The notes: generated by a model from the letters alone, not told the origin. Positions 16,510 through 25,235 are shown, counted from the first letter of the stretch. The stretch is DNA of 64,000 nt from Brumimicrobium sp041655765 (GCA_041655765.1 JBBAEU010000006.1:1-64000), one strand, 5' to 3'. Numbers and translations are program-made.

Positions 16510-17160
16510 ATGCAGAAACTAATAAATATTAATAAAGGAAAAACTCTATCTGACACACCGATTCGGAGCGATGCTTTTGAAATGAGCGACAACGAAAAAA
16601 TAAACAAAATCGAATATCATTTTACTCAAATAATGGAAACGCTTGGACTTAATCTTTACGATGATAGCTTGTGCGGTACGCCAAAACGTGTTGCAAAAAT
16701 GTTCGTAAAAGAAATGTTTAGTGGACTAAATCCAGACAATAAACCCGAAATCAGTCTTTTTGAAAATAAATATGGTTACAAAAAAATGTTGATTGAAAAA
16801 GACATTACCTTGTACTCTAATTGTGAACATCATTTTGTACCAATAATTGGAAAAGTACACGTCGCCTACATTCCAGATAAACAAGTTATTGGCTTATCAA
16901 AGATTAACCGATTGGTACAATACTATGCAAAACGACCGCAAGTACAGGAACGACTAACCATTCAAATTTCAGAAGCACTACAAGAAGTATTACAACATAA
17001 TGATGTAGCAGTTGTAATTGAAGCCGATCACTTGTGCGTAGCTTCAAGAGGAATTAAAGACACAAACAGCATAACGCTTACCGCACATTATTCGGGAAAG
17101 TTTGAAAACGAAGAAGTCATTAAACAGGAGTTTCTGTCCAATATTTATAACAAAAAATAA
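16510..17160 (+). CDS. folE: GTP cyclohydrolase I
   Basis: Converts GTP to dihydroneopterin triphosphate, the first step to folate and tetrahydrobiopterin. The 216-residue length is normal. The zinc ligands are Cys105 and His108 (SNCEHHFVPIIGKVHVAYIP) and Cys176 (EADHLCVASRG); GLSKINRLVQYYAKRPQVQE is the other conserved block. It follows the sigma gene by seven bases and precedes a reductase by five, so it belongs to the sigma operon. A folE under ECF control suggests a stress or special-pteridine role; I cannot see whether the genome has another folE. Confidence 0.94.
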   Translation: MQKLININKGKTLSDTPIRSDAFEMSDNEKINKIEYHFTQIMETLGLNLYDDSLCGTPKRVAKMFVKEMFSGLNPDNKPEISLFENKYGYKKMLIEKDITLYSNCEHHFVPIIGKVHVAYIPDKQVIGLSKINRLVQYYAKRPQVQERLTIQISEALQEVLQHNDVAVVIEADHLCVASRGIKDTNSITLTAHYSGKFENEEVIKQEFLSNIYNKK

Positions 17161-17165
17161 ACATT

Positions 17166-17735
17166 ATGGAGCAAGTTAAAATAAAGTCTATCGAACACCT
17201 TACTCACAATGTTCTAAGGATTGTCGTAGAAAAACCAAAATCAATAAATTACCAGCCAGGACAAGCGGTAGATATATCTATCAACAAAGAAAATTGGCGG
17301 CAGGAGCTAAGGGCATTTACTTTTACATCTTTACCCACTGATGATTATTTAGAATTTGTCATTAAAACCTATCCTGAACGCCATGGAGTTACAGAGCAGC
17401 TGCTCTTGCTTCACGCAGGAGATGAGTTATTGATTCATGATGTTTTTGGAGATATAAGCTACAAAGGAGAAGGTGTTTTTATCGCTGGAGGCGCTGGTGT
17501 TACACCTTTTATTTCTATTTTTAAGCAACTCGAAAAGGAAAATAAAATGGGTCAGAATAAACTCATTTTTGCGAATAAAACTGAATCAGATATTATTCTT
17601 AAAGATAAATTTCAAGAGTTGTTGAACAGTAATTTCATCAACGTATTATCTGAAGAAAAAACAACAAATTATGAGCATGGTTATATAACGGAAGGCTTAA
17701 TAAAAAAACACATTGACGAAGACACGAAGTATTAA
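17166..17735 (+). pseudogene. Ferredoxin/flavodoxin reductase-like protein, C-terminally truncated
   Basis: A 189-residue protein of the ferredoxin-NADP reductase superfamily. The FAD-binding domain (1-95) has YQPGQAVDISI and LRAFTFTSLP. The NAD(P) domain starts normally with GVFIAGGAGVTPFISIFKQL (103-122). It then ends at HIDEDTKY, just where the family continues with YxCGPPPM, the segment that closes the nicotinamide site. A 29-codon frame that might be the lost tail follows in another frame. Either the gene is broken or it keeps only part of its activity. Confidence 0.7.
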
Positions 17736-17751
17736 TGTCCAATCATTTTGT

Positions 17752-17841
17752 ATGGAAAAAATTGATTTATCAAAAGTAGTTGACGATGCATACAAAACAA
17801 TGGATGGAAAAGGATTGCTAGTACTTCTCAAACCCTTTTGA
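17752..17841 (+). pseudogene. Short frame after the reductase, possible displaced C-terminus
   Basis: ATG at 17752 opens 29 codons (MEKIDLSKVVDDAYKTMDG, then KGLLVLLKPF) in the +1 frame relative to the truncated reductase. The codon choice is gene-like and the frame is open for a further ten codons upstream, with no natural start. It could be the tail of the reductase after a small deletion and frameshift, or the head of a lost gene. I do not recognise it. Confidence 0.3.
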
Positions 17842-17861
17842 GTTGATTTATTTTAATACAA

Positions 17862-19298
17862 ATGTTCAAAATGAATACAAACGAAATAATTCGAAAACTC
17901 GAATTGCTCAATATATCCAGTCGTGAATTAGAAGTTTCCGAACCGCAAAGGATTGAAATGCTTAATCAGGTGGCCGATTATGCCAATACTTTTATAAATG
18001 GATTAAATGAAATCAAAGGATTTAGCGAAAAGGAAGCCAAAAACCTGTCAATCAGGGATAAAAAATCTTCACTCCCTGAACTTTTAGATTTATATCAAAA
18101 GGAAGTAGCAGAAAAGGGGATCAATGCAGCTTCTCCCAAGCATTTAGGTTATATTCCAGGCGGTGGAGTGTTTACCGCAGCGCTTGGAGATTTTATAGCA
18201 GCCGTCACCAATCCCTTTGCAAGTGTTTATTACGCTTCTCCTGGTGCTGCAACTATCGAAAACGAAGTGTTGGATTGGCTGAAATCTGTTTTTTCATTCC
18301 CCGAAAATTCCGTTGGGTGCTTATCATCCGGCGGTTCTATTTCTACTTTGATTGCCTTTACTGCTGCAAGAGATCGGCACAAGATAAAAAACGAAATTAT
18401 TCCAAAAAGTGTTGTTTATTTAAGTGAACAAGTGCATCATTCTACCCAAAAAGCATTGCGTATTATCGGCTTGGAAGATGTTCAAATCAGACACATTCCT
18501 TTGGATAACCATCACAGAATTATTCCGCAAAAATTAGCCGAATTAATTGAAATAGATAAATCAGAAGGACTTCGTCCATTTTTAGTTGTTGCCACTGCAG
18601 GAACAACCGACACAGGAACGGTTGACCCACTGAATGACATCGCCGATATTGCCGAACAGCATAAATTGTGGTTTCACGTGGACGGTGCTTATGGTGGCTT
18701 TTTTATTTTGACTTCCAAAAAAGATTTGTTCAAAGGAATTGAAAGAGCCGATTCTTTAATCACTGACCCACACAAAGGATTGTTTTTACCTTATGGAGTA
18801 GGTGCAGTTTTGGTAAAAGATGCCAATGCCGTTCTTCATTCCAATTATTATACCGCCAATTATATGCAAGATGGTTATAGCGAGGAATTGGTAAACAGTC
18901 CGGCAAATTTATCGCCCGAATTAACCAAACATTTCAGGGGATTGCGGGTATGGCTTCCTTTGCAAGTTCACGGTACAGAACCGTTTGTTTCTTGTTTGGA
19001 AGAAAAATTATTACTCGTTATTTATTTCAGAAATAAACTCAAAGAGCTTGGTTTTTGTCTCGGACCCGAACCCGATTTATCGGTAAGTTATTTTTGGTAT
19101 CCTTTTGAGAAAGATGTTGACGAAAAAAACAGGCAATTAATGGACGAAATCCACAAAGACGGCTCGGTATTTTTGAGTTCTTCAGTCATCGATAAACGAT
19201 TTGTAATCCGTATTGCCATATTAGCTTTTCGAACCAAAAAGGAAACTGTTGACGAAGCGATTGAAATGATTAGCCGTTGCTTGAAAATTGTAAAATAA
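17862..19298 (+). CDS. PLP-dependent group II decarboxylase
   Basis: A 478-residue fold-type I enzyme of the aromatic-L-amino-acid/glutamate decarboxylase family, releasing CO2 from an amino acid to leave an amine. The PLP lysine is Lys305 in TDPHKGLFLPYG; FHVDGAYGGF supplies the aspartate (Asp274) under the pyridine ring and VATAGTTDTGTVDP is also conserved. The N-terminal half has HLGYIPGGGVF, as in aromatic decarboxylases. The substrate is not determinable by eye; Trp, Phe, Tyr or Dopa would be tested first. It follows the folE operon and has a slightly richer GC look than its neighbours. Confidence 0.85.
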   Translation: MFKMNTNEIIRKLELLNISSRELEVSEPQRIEMLNQVADYANTFINGLNEIKGFSEKEAKNLSIRDKKSSLPELLDLYQKEVAEKGINAASPKHLGYIPGGGVFTAALGDFIAAVTNPFASVYYASPGAATIENEVLDWLKSVFSFPENSVGCLSSGGSISTLIAFTAARDRHKIKNEIIPKSVVYLSEQVHHSTQKALRIIGLEDVQIRHIPLDNHHRIIPQKLAELIEIDKSEGLRPFLVVATAGTTDTGTVDPLNDIADIAEQHKLWFHVDGAYGGFFILTSKKDLFKGIERADSLITDPHKGLFLPYGVGAVLVKDANAVLHSNYYTANYMQDGYSEELVNSPANLSPELTKHFRGLRVWLPLQVHGTEPFVSCLEEKLLLVIYFRNKLKELGFCLGPEPDLSVSYFWYPFEKDVDEKNRQLMDEIHKDGSVFLSSSVIDKRFVIRIAILAFRTKKETVDEAIEMISRCLKIVK

Positions 19299-19685
19299 TC
19301 AAAGTGAAAAACTCATATTACTCCAAACAAATTAGGCATTAGCTTTAATCTTAGACACTATCAAAAAGACCTTGGTATTGGCTTCATCTTATCGAACCTA
19401 TCGTCTCTAATTTCAGGGACAGGGATGTCAAATTTCATAACACATTGCACCCTCCCCACAATTCCACACCCAAACCGTTCCAATAACGTTCACTTTTTCA
19501 GTGTAAATTGAGTTTAAAAGGCAGTTATCTCAAAAAATCTTTATTTTTCTCCTGTGACAATGGCTACTTTCACAAGAATCAAGATGAAGAACAACGTCAG
19601 AATAAAATTCCTAGGCAGTTAAAATTCAATTTATTCGAAACATATACGGATCCCTCTGGTCTTTATGCATAAAAACCTTAGTGTT
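19299..19685. other. 387-base gap with short repeats, no gene
   Basis: No frame worth reporting. The 21 bases at 19447-19467 match 40744-40764 at 19 positions (core CTCCCCACAATTC), and CAGGGACAGG (19414-19423) recurs inverted at 41117-41126. The two gaps therefore share debris of the same repeat family. The last 60 bases are the 3' flank of the recombinase gene. Confidence 0.5.
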
Positions 19686-20291
19686 TCATTGATAATCTTT
19701 CATCCTTTCCTTCACAAAGTTGCTTACAGTCAATCGATGCACGCCCAAAATCCGACCAATCGCAGAATACGAGACTTTTTTGTCTAACAATTCCTGGATT
19801 TTCTTTTCTTGACCCGTGAGTTTGGTTTTTGCAGATTTACTTCCTTTGGGACGACCGAGAATAACGCCTTCTGCTCGTTTTCTAGCCAAGGCTTCTTTGG
19901 TGCGCTGAGAGATTAGATTTCGTTCTATTTCAGCAGATAATCCAAACGCAAATGCCAATACTTTGGAATTGATATCACTACCCAGTCTATAATTATCTTT
20001 AATCGTCCAAACCTGAATATCTCGATTCATACATTCGTTGAGAACACCCATAATCATTAAAAGATTTCGCCCTAAACGAGAAAGCTCAGAACAAATTAAA
20101 ATGTCACCTCTTTTCATTCTTTTTAAAAGTTTTCCAAGCTTTCTGTCATCTACATTTTTTGAACCTGAAATGGTTTCTTCAATCCATTTGTTAACTACAA
20201 TTTCCTGGCGTTCGCAAAATTGATTGATTTCATAACGTTGGTTTTCTACTGTTTGTTTGTCTGTGCTTACTCTAATGTATCCGTAAATCAT
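19686..20291 (-). CDS. Serine recombinase (invertase/resolvase family)
   Basis: A 201-residue site-specific recombinase. The catalytic domain begins MIYGYIRVSTDKQ with the nucleophile Ser9 and Arg7; LICSELSRLGRN and a long E-helix (SAEIERNLISQRTKEALARK) follow. The C-terminal helix-turn-helix is about residues 165-195 (VSYSAIGRILGVHRLTVSNF). Size and layout are those of Gin/Hin/Pin invertases and the Bacteroides Mpi-type invertase, not of large serine integrases. It lies next to a tail-to-tail pair of specificity domains, the expected substrate of an invertase. The 31-bp dyad at 20315-20345 sits just upstream of its start. Confidence 0.9.
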   Translation of the reverse strand: MIYGYIRVSTDKQTVENQRYEINQFCERQEIVVNKWIEETISGSKNVDDRKLGKLLKRMKRGDILICSELSRLGRNLLMIMGVLNECMNRDIQVWTIKDNYRLGSDINSKVLAFAFGLSAEIERNLISQRTKEALARKRAEGVILGRPKGSKSAKTKLTGQEKKIQELLDKKVSYSAIGRILGVHRLTVSNFVKERMKDYQ

Positions 20292-20613
20292 TCTTCTATT
20301 GTTTAAATTATTATACAGTTATGGTTTAAAATAAACCTAAACTGTCTAAATTAAACCTATCCAATAAATATGACTCTTAGTTCAGTGATTATTTCACAGA
20401 AATGAGATTTTTATATAATTTAGAAGCTCTGAAAATTGGGTAATATTATCTCCAATTGAAATGCTGATTAAAAAGAAAATATAGACGATTTTAACACCAC
20501 ATAAAGATTGGAATAGTCGAATAAATTAAAGTTTTAAAATGAGTTTTAATAAGGCATTAATTAAATGATAACGCAAAAAGAAATTAAATAGTTAAATAGA
20601 ATCCAAAACTGAC
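20292..20613. other. 322-base gap between recombinase and silent cassette
   Basis: AT-rich and without a reading frame; the frame leading into the silent cassette is closed by a stop at 20593-20595. The only clear structures are the dyad at 20315-20345 and the start of the inverted repeat at 20605. I see no TTTG/TAnnTTTG promoter for the cassette, which is what a silent copy should look like. Confidence 0.5.
20315..20345. repeat. 31-bp dyad upstream of the recombinase gene
   Basis: The arms ACAGTT-at-GGTTTA and TAAACC-ta-AACTGT are symmetrical around AAA at 20329-20331; only the two-base joints break the symmetry. It is 24 bases from the recombinase start codon (minus strand). Size and placement suit an operator for autoregulation or a binding or crossover site for the serine recombinase. 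Confidence 0.5.
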
Positions 20614-20627
20614 GTGATTATACGACC
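20605..20627 (+). repeat. Left inverted repeat of the predicted invertible segment
   Basis: Reading inward it matches the minus strand of 21927-21949 at 18 of 23 positions, with an exact 10-base core TTATACGACC (20618-20627). The core codes for the IRP of the IRPxLRGRDIKRY motif in both copies and is in the same reading phase, so exchange inside it keeps frame. Its central GA would suit the two-base stagger of a serine recombinase. Confidence 0.55.
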
Positions 20628-21264
20628 TATTTTACGTGGCAGAGACATTAAAAGATACGGATATAACTTTGCAGATTTATGGTTAATTAACACCCATAAT
20701 GGAATTAAAGAAAAGGGAATCCCGCCTGTAAACATAAACGATTATCCTGCAATTAAAAACCATTTAGACCAATATTATCCTCGACTAGAAAAACGACAAG
20801 ACAAAGGCGACACTCCTTATAATTTAAGAAACTGTGCTTATATCGAGGATTTCTTTAGACCAAAAGTAATATATCCTAATATGACTAAATTTTTACCTTT
20901 TATGTATGATAAACATAATTATTTAACGAATCAGAAATGTTTTATAATCGTTGGTGAGAATGTAGAATATTTGACTGCTTTTTTAAATTCTTCATTATTT
21001 AAATATTGTTTTAGGGACAATTTCCCCGAATTACAAGGAGGCACAAGAGAATTAAGTAAAATATTTTTTGATAAAATCCCTGTGATAGAGGTTACAAAAG
21101 AAATAAATAAAGAATTTGAGAAGTTAATTCTTAAACTCCAAGTTTTAATAGCAAAACAAGAGAATACAAAAGAAATCGAAATAAGAATAGATGAGAAAAT
21201 TTTCGGTTTGTATTCATTAACAGAGAAAGAAAGGAAAACTATTGGGTTTGTTGAAATTCAATAA
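20614..21264 (+). pseudogene. Silent alternative C-terminal specificity domain of the type IIG enzyme
   Basis: This 216-codon frame codes only for a TaqI-like C-terminal target-recognition domain. It opens with IIRPILRGRDIKRYGYNFAD, parallel to LIRPLLRGRDIKRYSYDFAD of the full enzyme, then diverges (NTHNGIKEKGIPPVNINDYP...) and converges again at the end (IFGLYSLTEKERKTIGFVEI versus LYGLNEQEIEFIEFQQ). It has no methyltransferase or nuclease part, no promoter, and only a GTG as a possible start. Its 3' end overlaps that of the active gene by 26 bases, tail to tail. I read it as a stored alternative domain that inversion would fuse in frame to the main gene, not as decay. Confidence 0.75.
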
Positions 21265-24200
21265 ACTCAATCTCTTGTTCATTTAAGCCATATAATTTAT
21301 AAATAAAGTTATCTAATTCATTAATTTCTTTTTTATTAATGAGGATTTCTATTTCTTTCATAACTTTTTCATTAGGATATAGGAGTGGTAATTCTATTAA
21401 AGCGTGCTTATTATATTGATAACCACTTTTACCTAATTCAATGCTTGAAAAAATCTTTTTATAAGAAAATTCAAATAGTTTTGACGACAATAATGCCTGT
21501 AAATATTTAGGCTTTTCTGAAATTAACATAAAACCAGTTTTATCAATAAAATGCTCTTTCTCATCAAGTGCAAAGTAAGCTCCCTGTGTTGTTTCTGGAT
21601 ACACGATTTTCTGTTTATAAAAATCCTCCCAATAACTTATACTATCTTGTGTTTCAAACCATTTATTTGTTGTTTTTTTTCTAGACTTTTTTAAAGAATT
21701 TTCATTAACTGGAATACCTTGTGTTTTAGCGTGGTTTAAAACTGCTGCAATTTCTTGTTCTGTAAGGTTTTCACCTGTTTGTTTAAGCTTAGGATAAAAG
21801 CCTAATAAGAATTGTTTGACCGCTGGGAATTCGTCAATATTATAATTTTTGCTTGGAAAAGTTGCTATTAAATATTTATCAGCAAAATCATAAGAATATC
21901 GCTTTATATCACGTCCTCTAAGTAACGGTCGTATAAGTTCATCTGTTTTTTCTCGTTCTTCAGGCGTTTTACAATTATTTAAAATTTCTTGTTTTTTCTT
22001 TCCATCTATGATAAAAGCTTCATTATATCCTGTTAAAATTCCACGATAAATATTAATATCCCAATCTTTCAAAGGTGTACCAACAGCCTCAATTTTGTTT
22101 TTTATTCTCTGTTCTATTTCACTTAAAATCACCCAACTTTCATTTGGGTTGAAACTGCAAATTGTTGAATTGTGTCTAAAATAATCGCTCAAATTAATTA
22201 ACACTTTTTCATTAACGACACAAGCTAAAGTTTCCTGTCTATTTTTATCCTTAGAAAACATTAAAATATTAGTATCAACGGTTGCTGTATCAAAAATTTG
22301 AGATCCTCCAAAATCAATTAAAATCAATGGATTTGTTTTCTCAACAAAAAACTGTCTGGTTTTTTCTCCATATCCAGCACGCATCCATTTGTTGGAGGTA
22401 ATAAAAGTTAGAATTCCAGACTGTTTTAAAACTTGATATCCCAATTCATAAAACAAACTATAAATATCTCCTGTTTTTACAAAAGTTTCATATCCCATCC
22501 TCCCTAAATCATCACTTTCTTTGCCCATTTTTTGAAGTTGTATATAAGGCGGATTTCCAATCACCGCATCAAAACCAACAAAATCTCCTTCATCATCCAA
22601 GACTTCGGGAAATTCAAATCGCCATTCAAAAGCATTTTCATAAATCTTGTTGGATTTTATTTCTTCAATTTCAGCTTCTAACTTTTTTATGTCTTGGGCT
22701 AGCTTAGTCACTTTCTTGTTCCACGCTGTTTTTTCCCTCTTCGACATCTCGAAAAGTTGCTGTTGATTGGTCATTTGATGTAGTTCACCTGATAGCTTTC
22801 GAAGTTTTTTCATTTTCGGATCGTTCAAGGCGATTTCGCTTCTGAAATCCGATTTGATGTCGGTAATCAGCTTTTCCATTTCACGCTTCTGCTCCTTATT
22901 TTCGGCATTTCGATAAGTAGCCACTGCAATTCGATAACCATCAATTGTCCATTTGCTGTTTCGCAAGGCTTTTTTCAAATCAGCATCCAATGAAAAACGA
23001 CTTACCAATGAATTTCCACACTTGATGTTGATGTCAATGTTGGGAAGTGTTTCAAGTTCGGTAGGATTTTTATAATATGCATTTTTCAATAATTCAATCC
23101 ACAAACGCAAACGACAAATTTTAACCGAATTAGGGTTGATATCTACACCAAAGAGACAATTCTCAATAATGGTTTGTTTTTCGTGGAAAAGCGTTTCTTG
23201 AACGCGTTGGCTTTCTCTTTTGTTCGGATGATATTCAAATAACTCGCCTTCTTCATCGGTTACAATCAGTTCATCATTGACCACTTCCACTTCGTATTCT
23301 TTCAATCGCCTGCCGTTTCGGTCTTGCAAAATATTCAAATCGTGTTTAACGGCAATCATTTCATTAAGTGCCGAAACGAGAAAGTGACCAGAACCTACTG
23401 CTGGATCGCAAATTTTTATGCTGTTTACAATGGCATTGGCTTCGTTGATGTCATCTATTTTGTTGTAAACATCATCCAAATCTTTACATTCCCAATTTTT
23501 GGTTTCGTTAAATTTTTGTACCACCGCTTTGCGTATGGTTTCACGGCACATATACATAGTGATGAAACCCGGTGTGAAAAAAGAACCGTCTTTGTAACCG
23601 TTTATTTTTTCAAAAATTAGTCCGAGAACCGAGGCGTTAATCAGCGTTTTATTGTCTTCTTGAATATCTTCTGAACCTTCGCTGCTAAAATCGTAGGCGT
23701 CCAGAAATTCAAATAAATATTGAAGCGTATAAATATTGCCAGAACGTTTTTTTCCTGATTGATCCCTTAAAACAGTTTGCCCAAAAATCGGTATTTCTTT
23801 TTCTTTTAGATTACTGATTAAAAATGCATTATGCTCGAGTTCTGTAGGTTCAAAAAGCGAAGAGTTGAGATAAGGCACTTTGGCGAAAGCCTTTTTCACA
23901 TCTTCATTTCGTTCATCAAATCTGCGCGCCAATACTTGAAAAAACAAGCTGTTTAAGTCATCATAATCTTTTATTTTTTGAGGATTTAAAAACCCATACG
24001 AACGGTCGCCTTTGTGGTATGTAATGAGTTGTGCTTCTAACAACTTCAAAAACAAAACTCGGTTAATCCAAGTAATGGAAAGTTGAAGCGCAACATTAAA
24101 AAGTCTTTCTTCCTGCGTTTTCCCATATTGACCAGGGCGTTCTAAACGATTGATTTTATCCAAACTATCCAGCTGAATAATCGTATCTTCAAGTATGGTT

Positions 24201-25090
24201 CCTGAATGTCTTTTTCCAGGTTTATTTCGTTCAATCAGTTTTTTACTGCCACTTTTTGTTTCTGTCAACCCGATGATGTGCAACAATTCACTATAAAAAG
24301 TCCTGTCTAAAGTGTTGCTATCGTTTGTAAAAGGAAGTTTTAAAAGATGTTCGGGCGAAAGCAACTTAAATAGTGCAATCAGTTTATGGTCATCCGATTT
24401 ATCCGCATTGCGAAGCGGTTTTTGGTAATTTTGTATATTAAAATAAGTAAATTCAATATCGGATTTGATATTCTTAATAAATGGTTCAGCAATTTGTCCG
24501 TAGAAAAAATCAGTTTTAACACCTGCTAATCGTCCTGCTTCAAAATCTTGAAATTGCTTGACTAAAGTTTTGTTTTTAGCAAACAATCGCTCGAAGGTAT
24601 TGGCATCAAAAATATACCATTCATTGATGTTGGTGATGATTAAGTGCTTGACCTCAAGATTATTGTGTGTGATTCTCTCTCTGAGGTAATAGAGTACGAG
24701 TTCGTGAAATGCTTTCACATTAAGCTTGGCAATGATTTCCTCATCTGTATCGTTTTTGTCAATGGGTTTAACCATTTCACTTCTGTTGGTTGGTTTTTTT
24801 GTTTCAATAATAACGCCAACAGTGCTTTTTGCTTTTTTTCCGTTGTGAATGACCAAATCATTTCGCCCCTTGGTATTGATAAAATGGTTGGGGTCGTAAT
24901 AGGTTTTCTTTAGAAAATCAATGATAAGATTTTTATGAAACTCTTCAGATTCAGTGTCATTGATTCGGTCAAGCAATTGGATAAGATTCGTCTTAAACCC
25001 TTCGATTTCTGTCCTGTTTGGCTTTACTTTCAGAAAGGCTTTATTGAGTGCTTTTTTAGGTTTCAGTCTATTTATTTTCATTTTATTCAA
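21239..25090 (-). CDS. Type IIG restriction-modification enzyme (Eco57I/class I-like fusion)
   Basis: A 1283-residue single-chain restriction and modification enzyme. The N-terminal PD-(D/E)xK nuclease has Asp78 and Glu96-Thr-Lys98 (GRNDLV, then GVIIETKKP). A helical connector follows. The N6-adenine methyltransferase has motif I ICDPAVGSGHFLVSAL near residue 560 and motif IV GNPPYIQL near 843, typical of gamma-class enzymes. The C-terminal recognition domain starts at about 1052 (LIRPLLRGRDIKRY). The two halves look mosaic: the recognition part is visibly more AT-rich than the methyltransferase. There is no separate methylase or nuclease gene, so changing the C-terminal domain would alter cutting and modification together. 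Confidence 0.9.
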   Translation of the reverse strand: MNKMKINRLKPKKALNKAFLKVKPNRTEIEGFKTNLIQLLDRINDTESEEFHKNLIIDFLKKTYYDPNHFINTKGRNDLVIHNGKKAKSTVGVIIETKKPTNRSEMVKPIDKNDTDEEIIAKLNVKAFHELVLYYLRERITHNNLEVKHLIITNINEWYIFDANTFERLFAKNKTLVKQFQDFEAGRLAGVKTDFFYGQIAEPFIKNIKSDIEFTYFNIQNYQKPLRNADKSDDHKLIALFKLLSPEHLLKLPFTNDSNTLDRTFYSELLHIIGLTETKSGSKKLIERNKPGKRHSGTILEDTIIQLDSLDKINRLERPGQYGKTQEERLFNVALQLSITWINRVLFLKLLEAQLITYHKGDRSYGFLNPQKIKDYDDLNSLFFQVLARRFDERNEDVKKAFAKVPYLNSSLFEPTELEHNAFLISNLKEKEIPIFGQTVLRDQSGKKRSGNIYTLQYLFEFLDAYDFSSEGSEDIQEDNKTLINASVLGLIFEKINGYKDGSFFTPGFITMYMCRETIRKAVVQKFNETKNWECKDLDDVYNKIDDINEANAIVNSIKICDPAVGSGHFLVSALNEMIAVKHDLNILQDRNGRRLKEYEVEVVNDELIVTDEEGELFEYHPNKRESQRVQETLFHEKQTIIENCLFGVDINPNSVKICRLRLWIELLKNAYYKNPTELETLPNIDINIKCGNSLVSRFSLDADLKKALRNSKWTIDGYRIAVATYRNAENKEQKREMEKLITDIKSDFRSEIALNDPKMKKLRKLSGELHQMTNQQQLFEMSKREKTAWNKKVTKLAQDIKKLEAEIEEIKSNKIYENAFEWRFEFPEVLDDEGDFVGFDAVIGNPPYIQLQKMGKESDDLGRMGYETFVKTGDIYSLFYELGYQVLKQSGILTFITSNKWMRAGYGEKTRQFFVEKTNPLILIDFGGSQIFDTATVDTNILMFSKDKNRQETLACVVNEKVLINLSDYFRHNSTICSFNPNESWVILSEIEQRIKNKIEAVGTPLKDWDINIYRGILTGYNEAFIIDGKKKQEILNNCKTPEEREKTDELIRPLLRGRDIKRYSYDFADKYLIATFPSKNYNIDEFPAVKQFLLGFYPKLKQTGENLTEQEIAAVLNHAKTQGIPVNENSLKKSRKKTTNKWFETQDSISYWEDFYKQKIVYPETTQGAYFALDEKEHFIDKTGFMLISEKPKYLQALLSSKLFEFSYKKIFSSIELGKSGYQYNKHALIELPLLYPNEKVMKEIEILINKKEINELDNFIYKLYGLNEQEIEFIEFQQTQ
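21927..21949 (-). repeat. Right inverted repeat of the predicted invertible segment
   Basis: The partner of 20605-20627, lying inside the type IIG gene just before codons for IRPLLRG. The exact 10-base core is 21927-21936 (GGTCGTATAA on the plus strand). The segment between the two repeats is about 1.3 kb and contains both recognition domains. Confidence 0.55.
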
Positions 25091-25235
25091 ATTCTCTTTA
25101 CATAATGTTAAAAGTAATAAATATTACCGTTTTAAGGTGTTTTACATGCACTATTTTGAGAGTAGGCTTTATTTTGTAAAAGAAGATAAAAAAAGAAACA
25201 ATTGAACTCATGTTATAATCAAATAACCAGTGTCA

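Noticed and set aside
20614..21264. Reading the plus-strand recognition domain as an independent expressed gene
   Set aside because: No promoter, no natural start and no catalytic domain; homology starts exactly at the inverted repeat.
23324..23620. 98-codon plus-strand frame
   Set aside because: Antisense to the type IIG methyltransferase domain; a shadow frame.
19686..25090. Prophage or integrated plasmid
   Set aside because: No structural, replication or conjugation genes and no flanking att-like repeats or tRNA; the island consists only of recombinase and type IIG enzyme.
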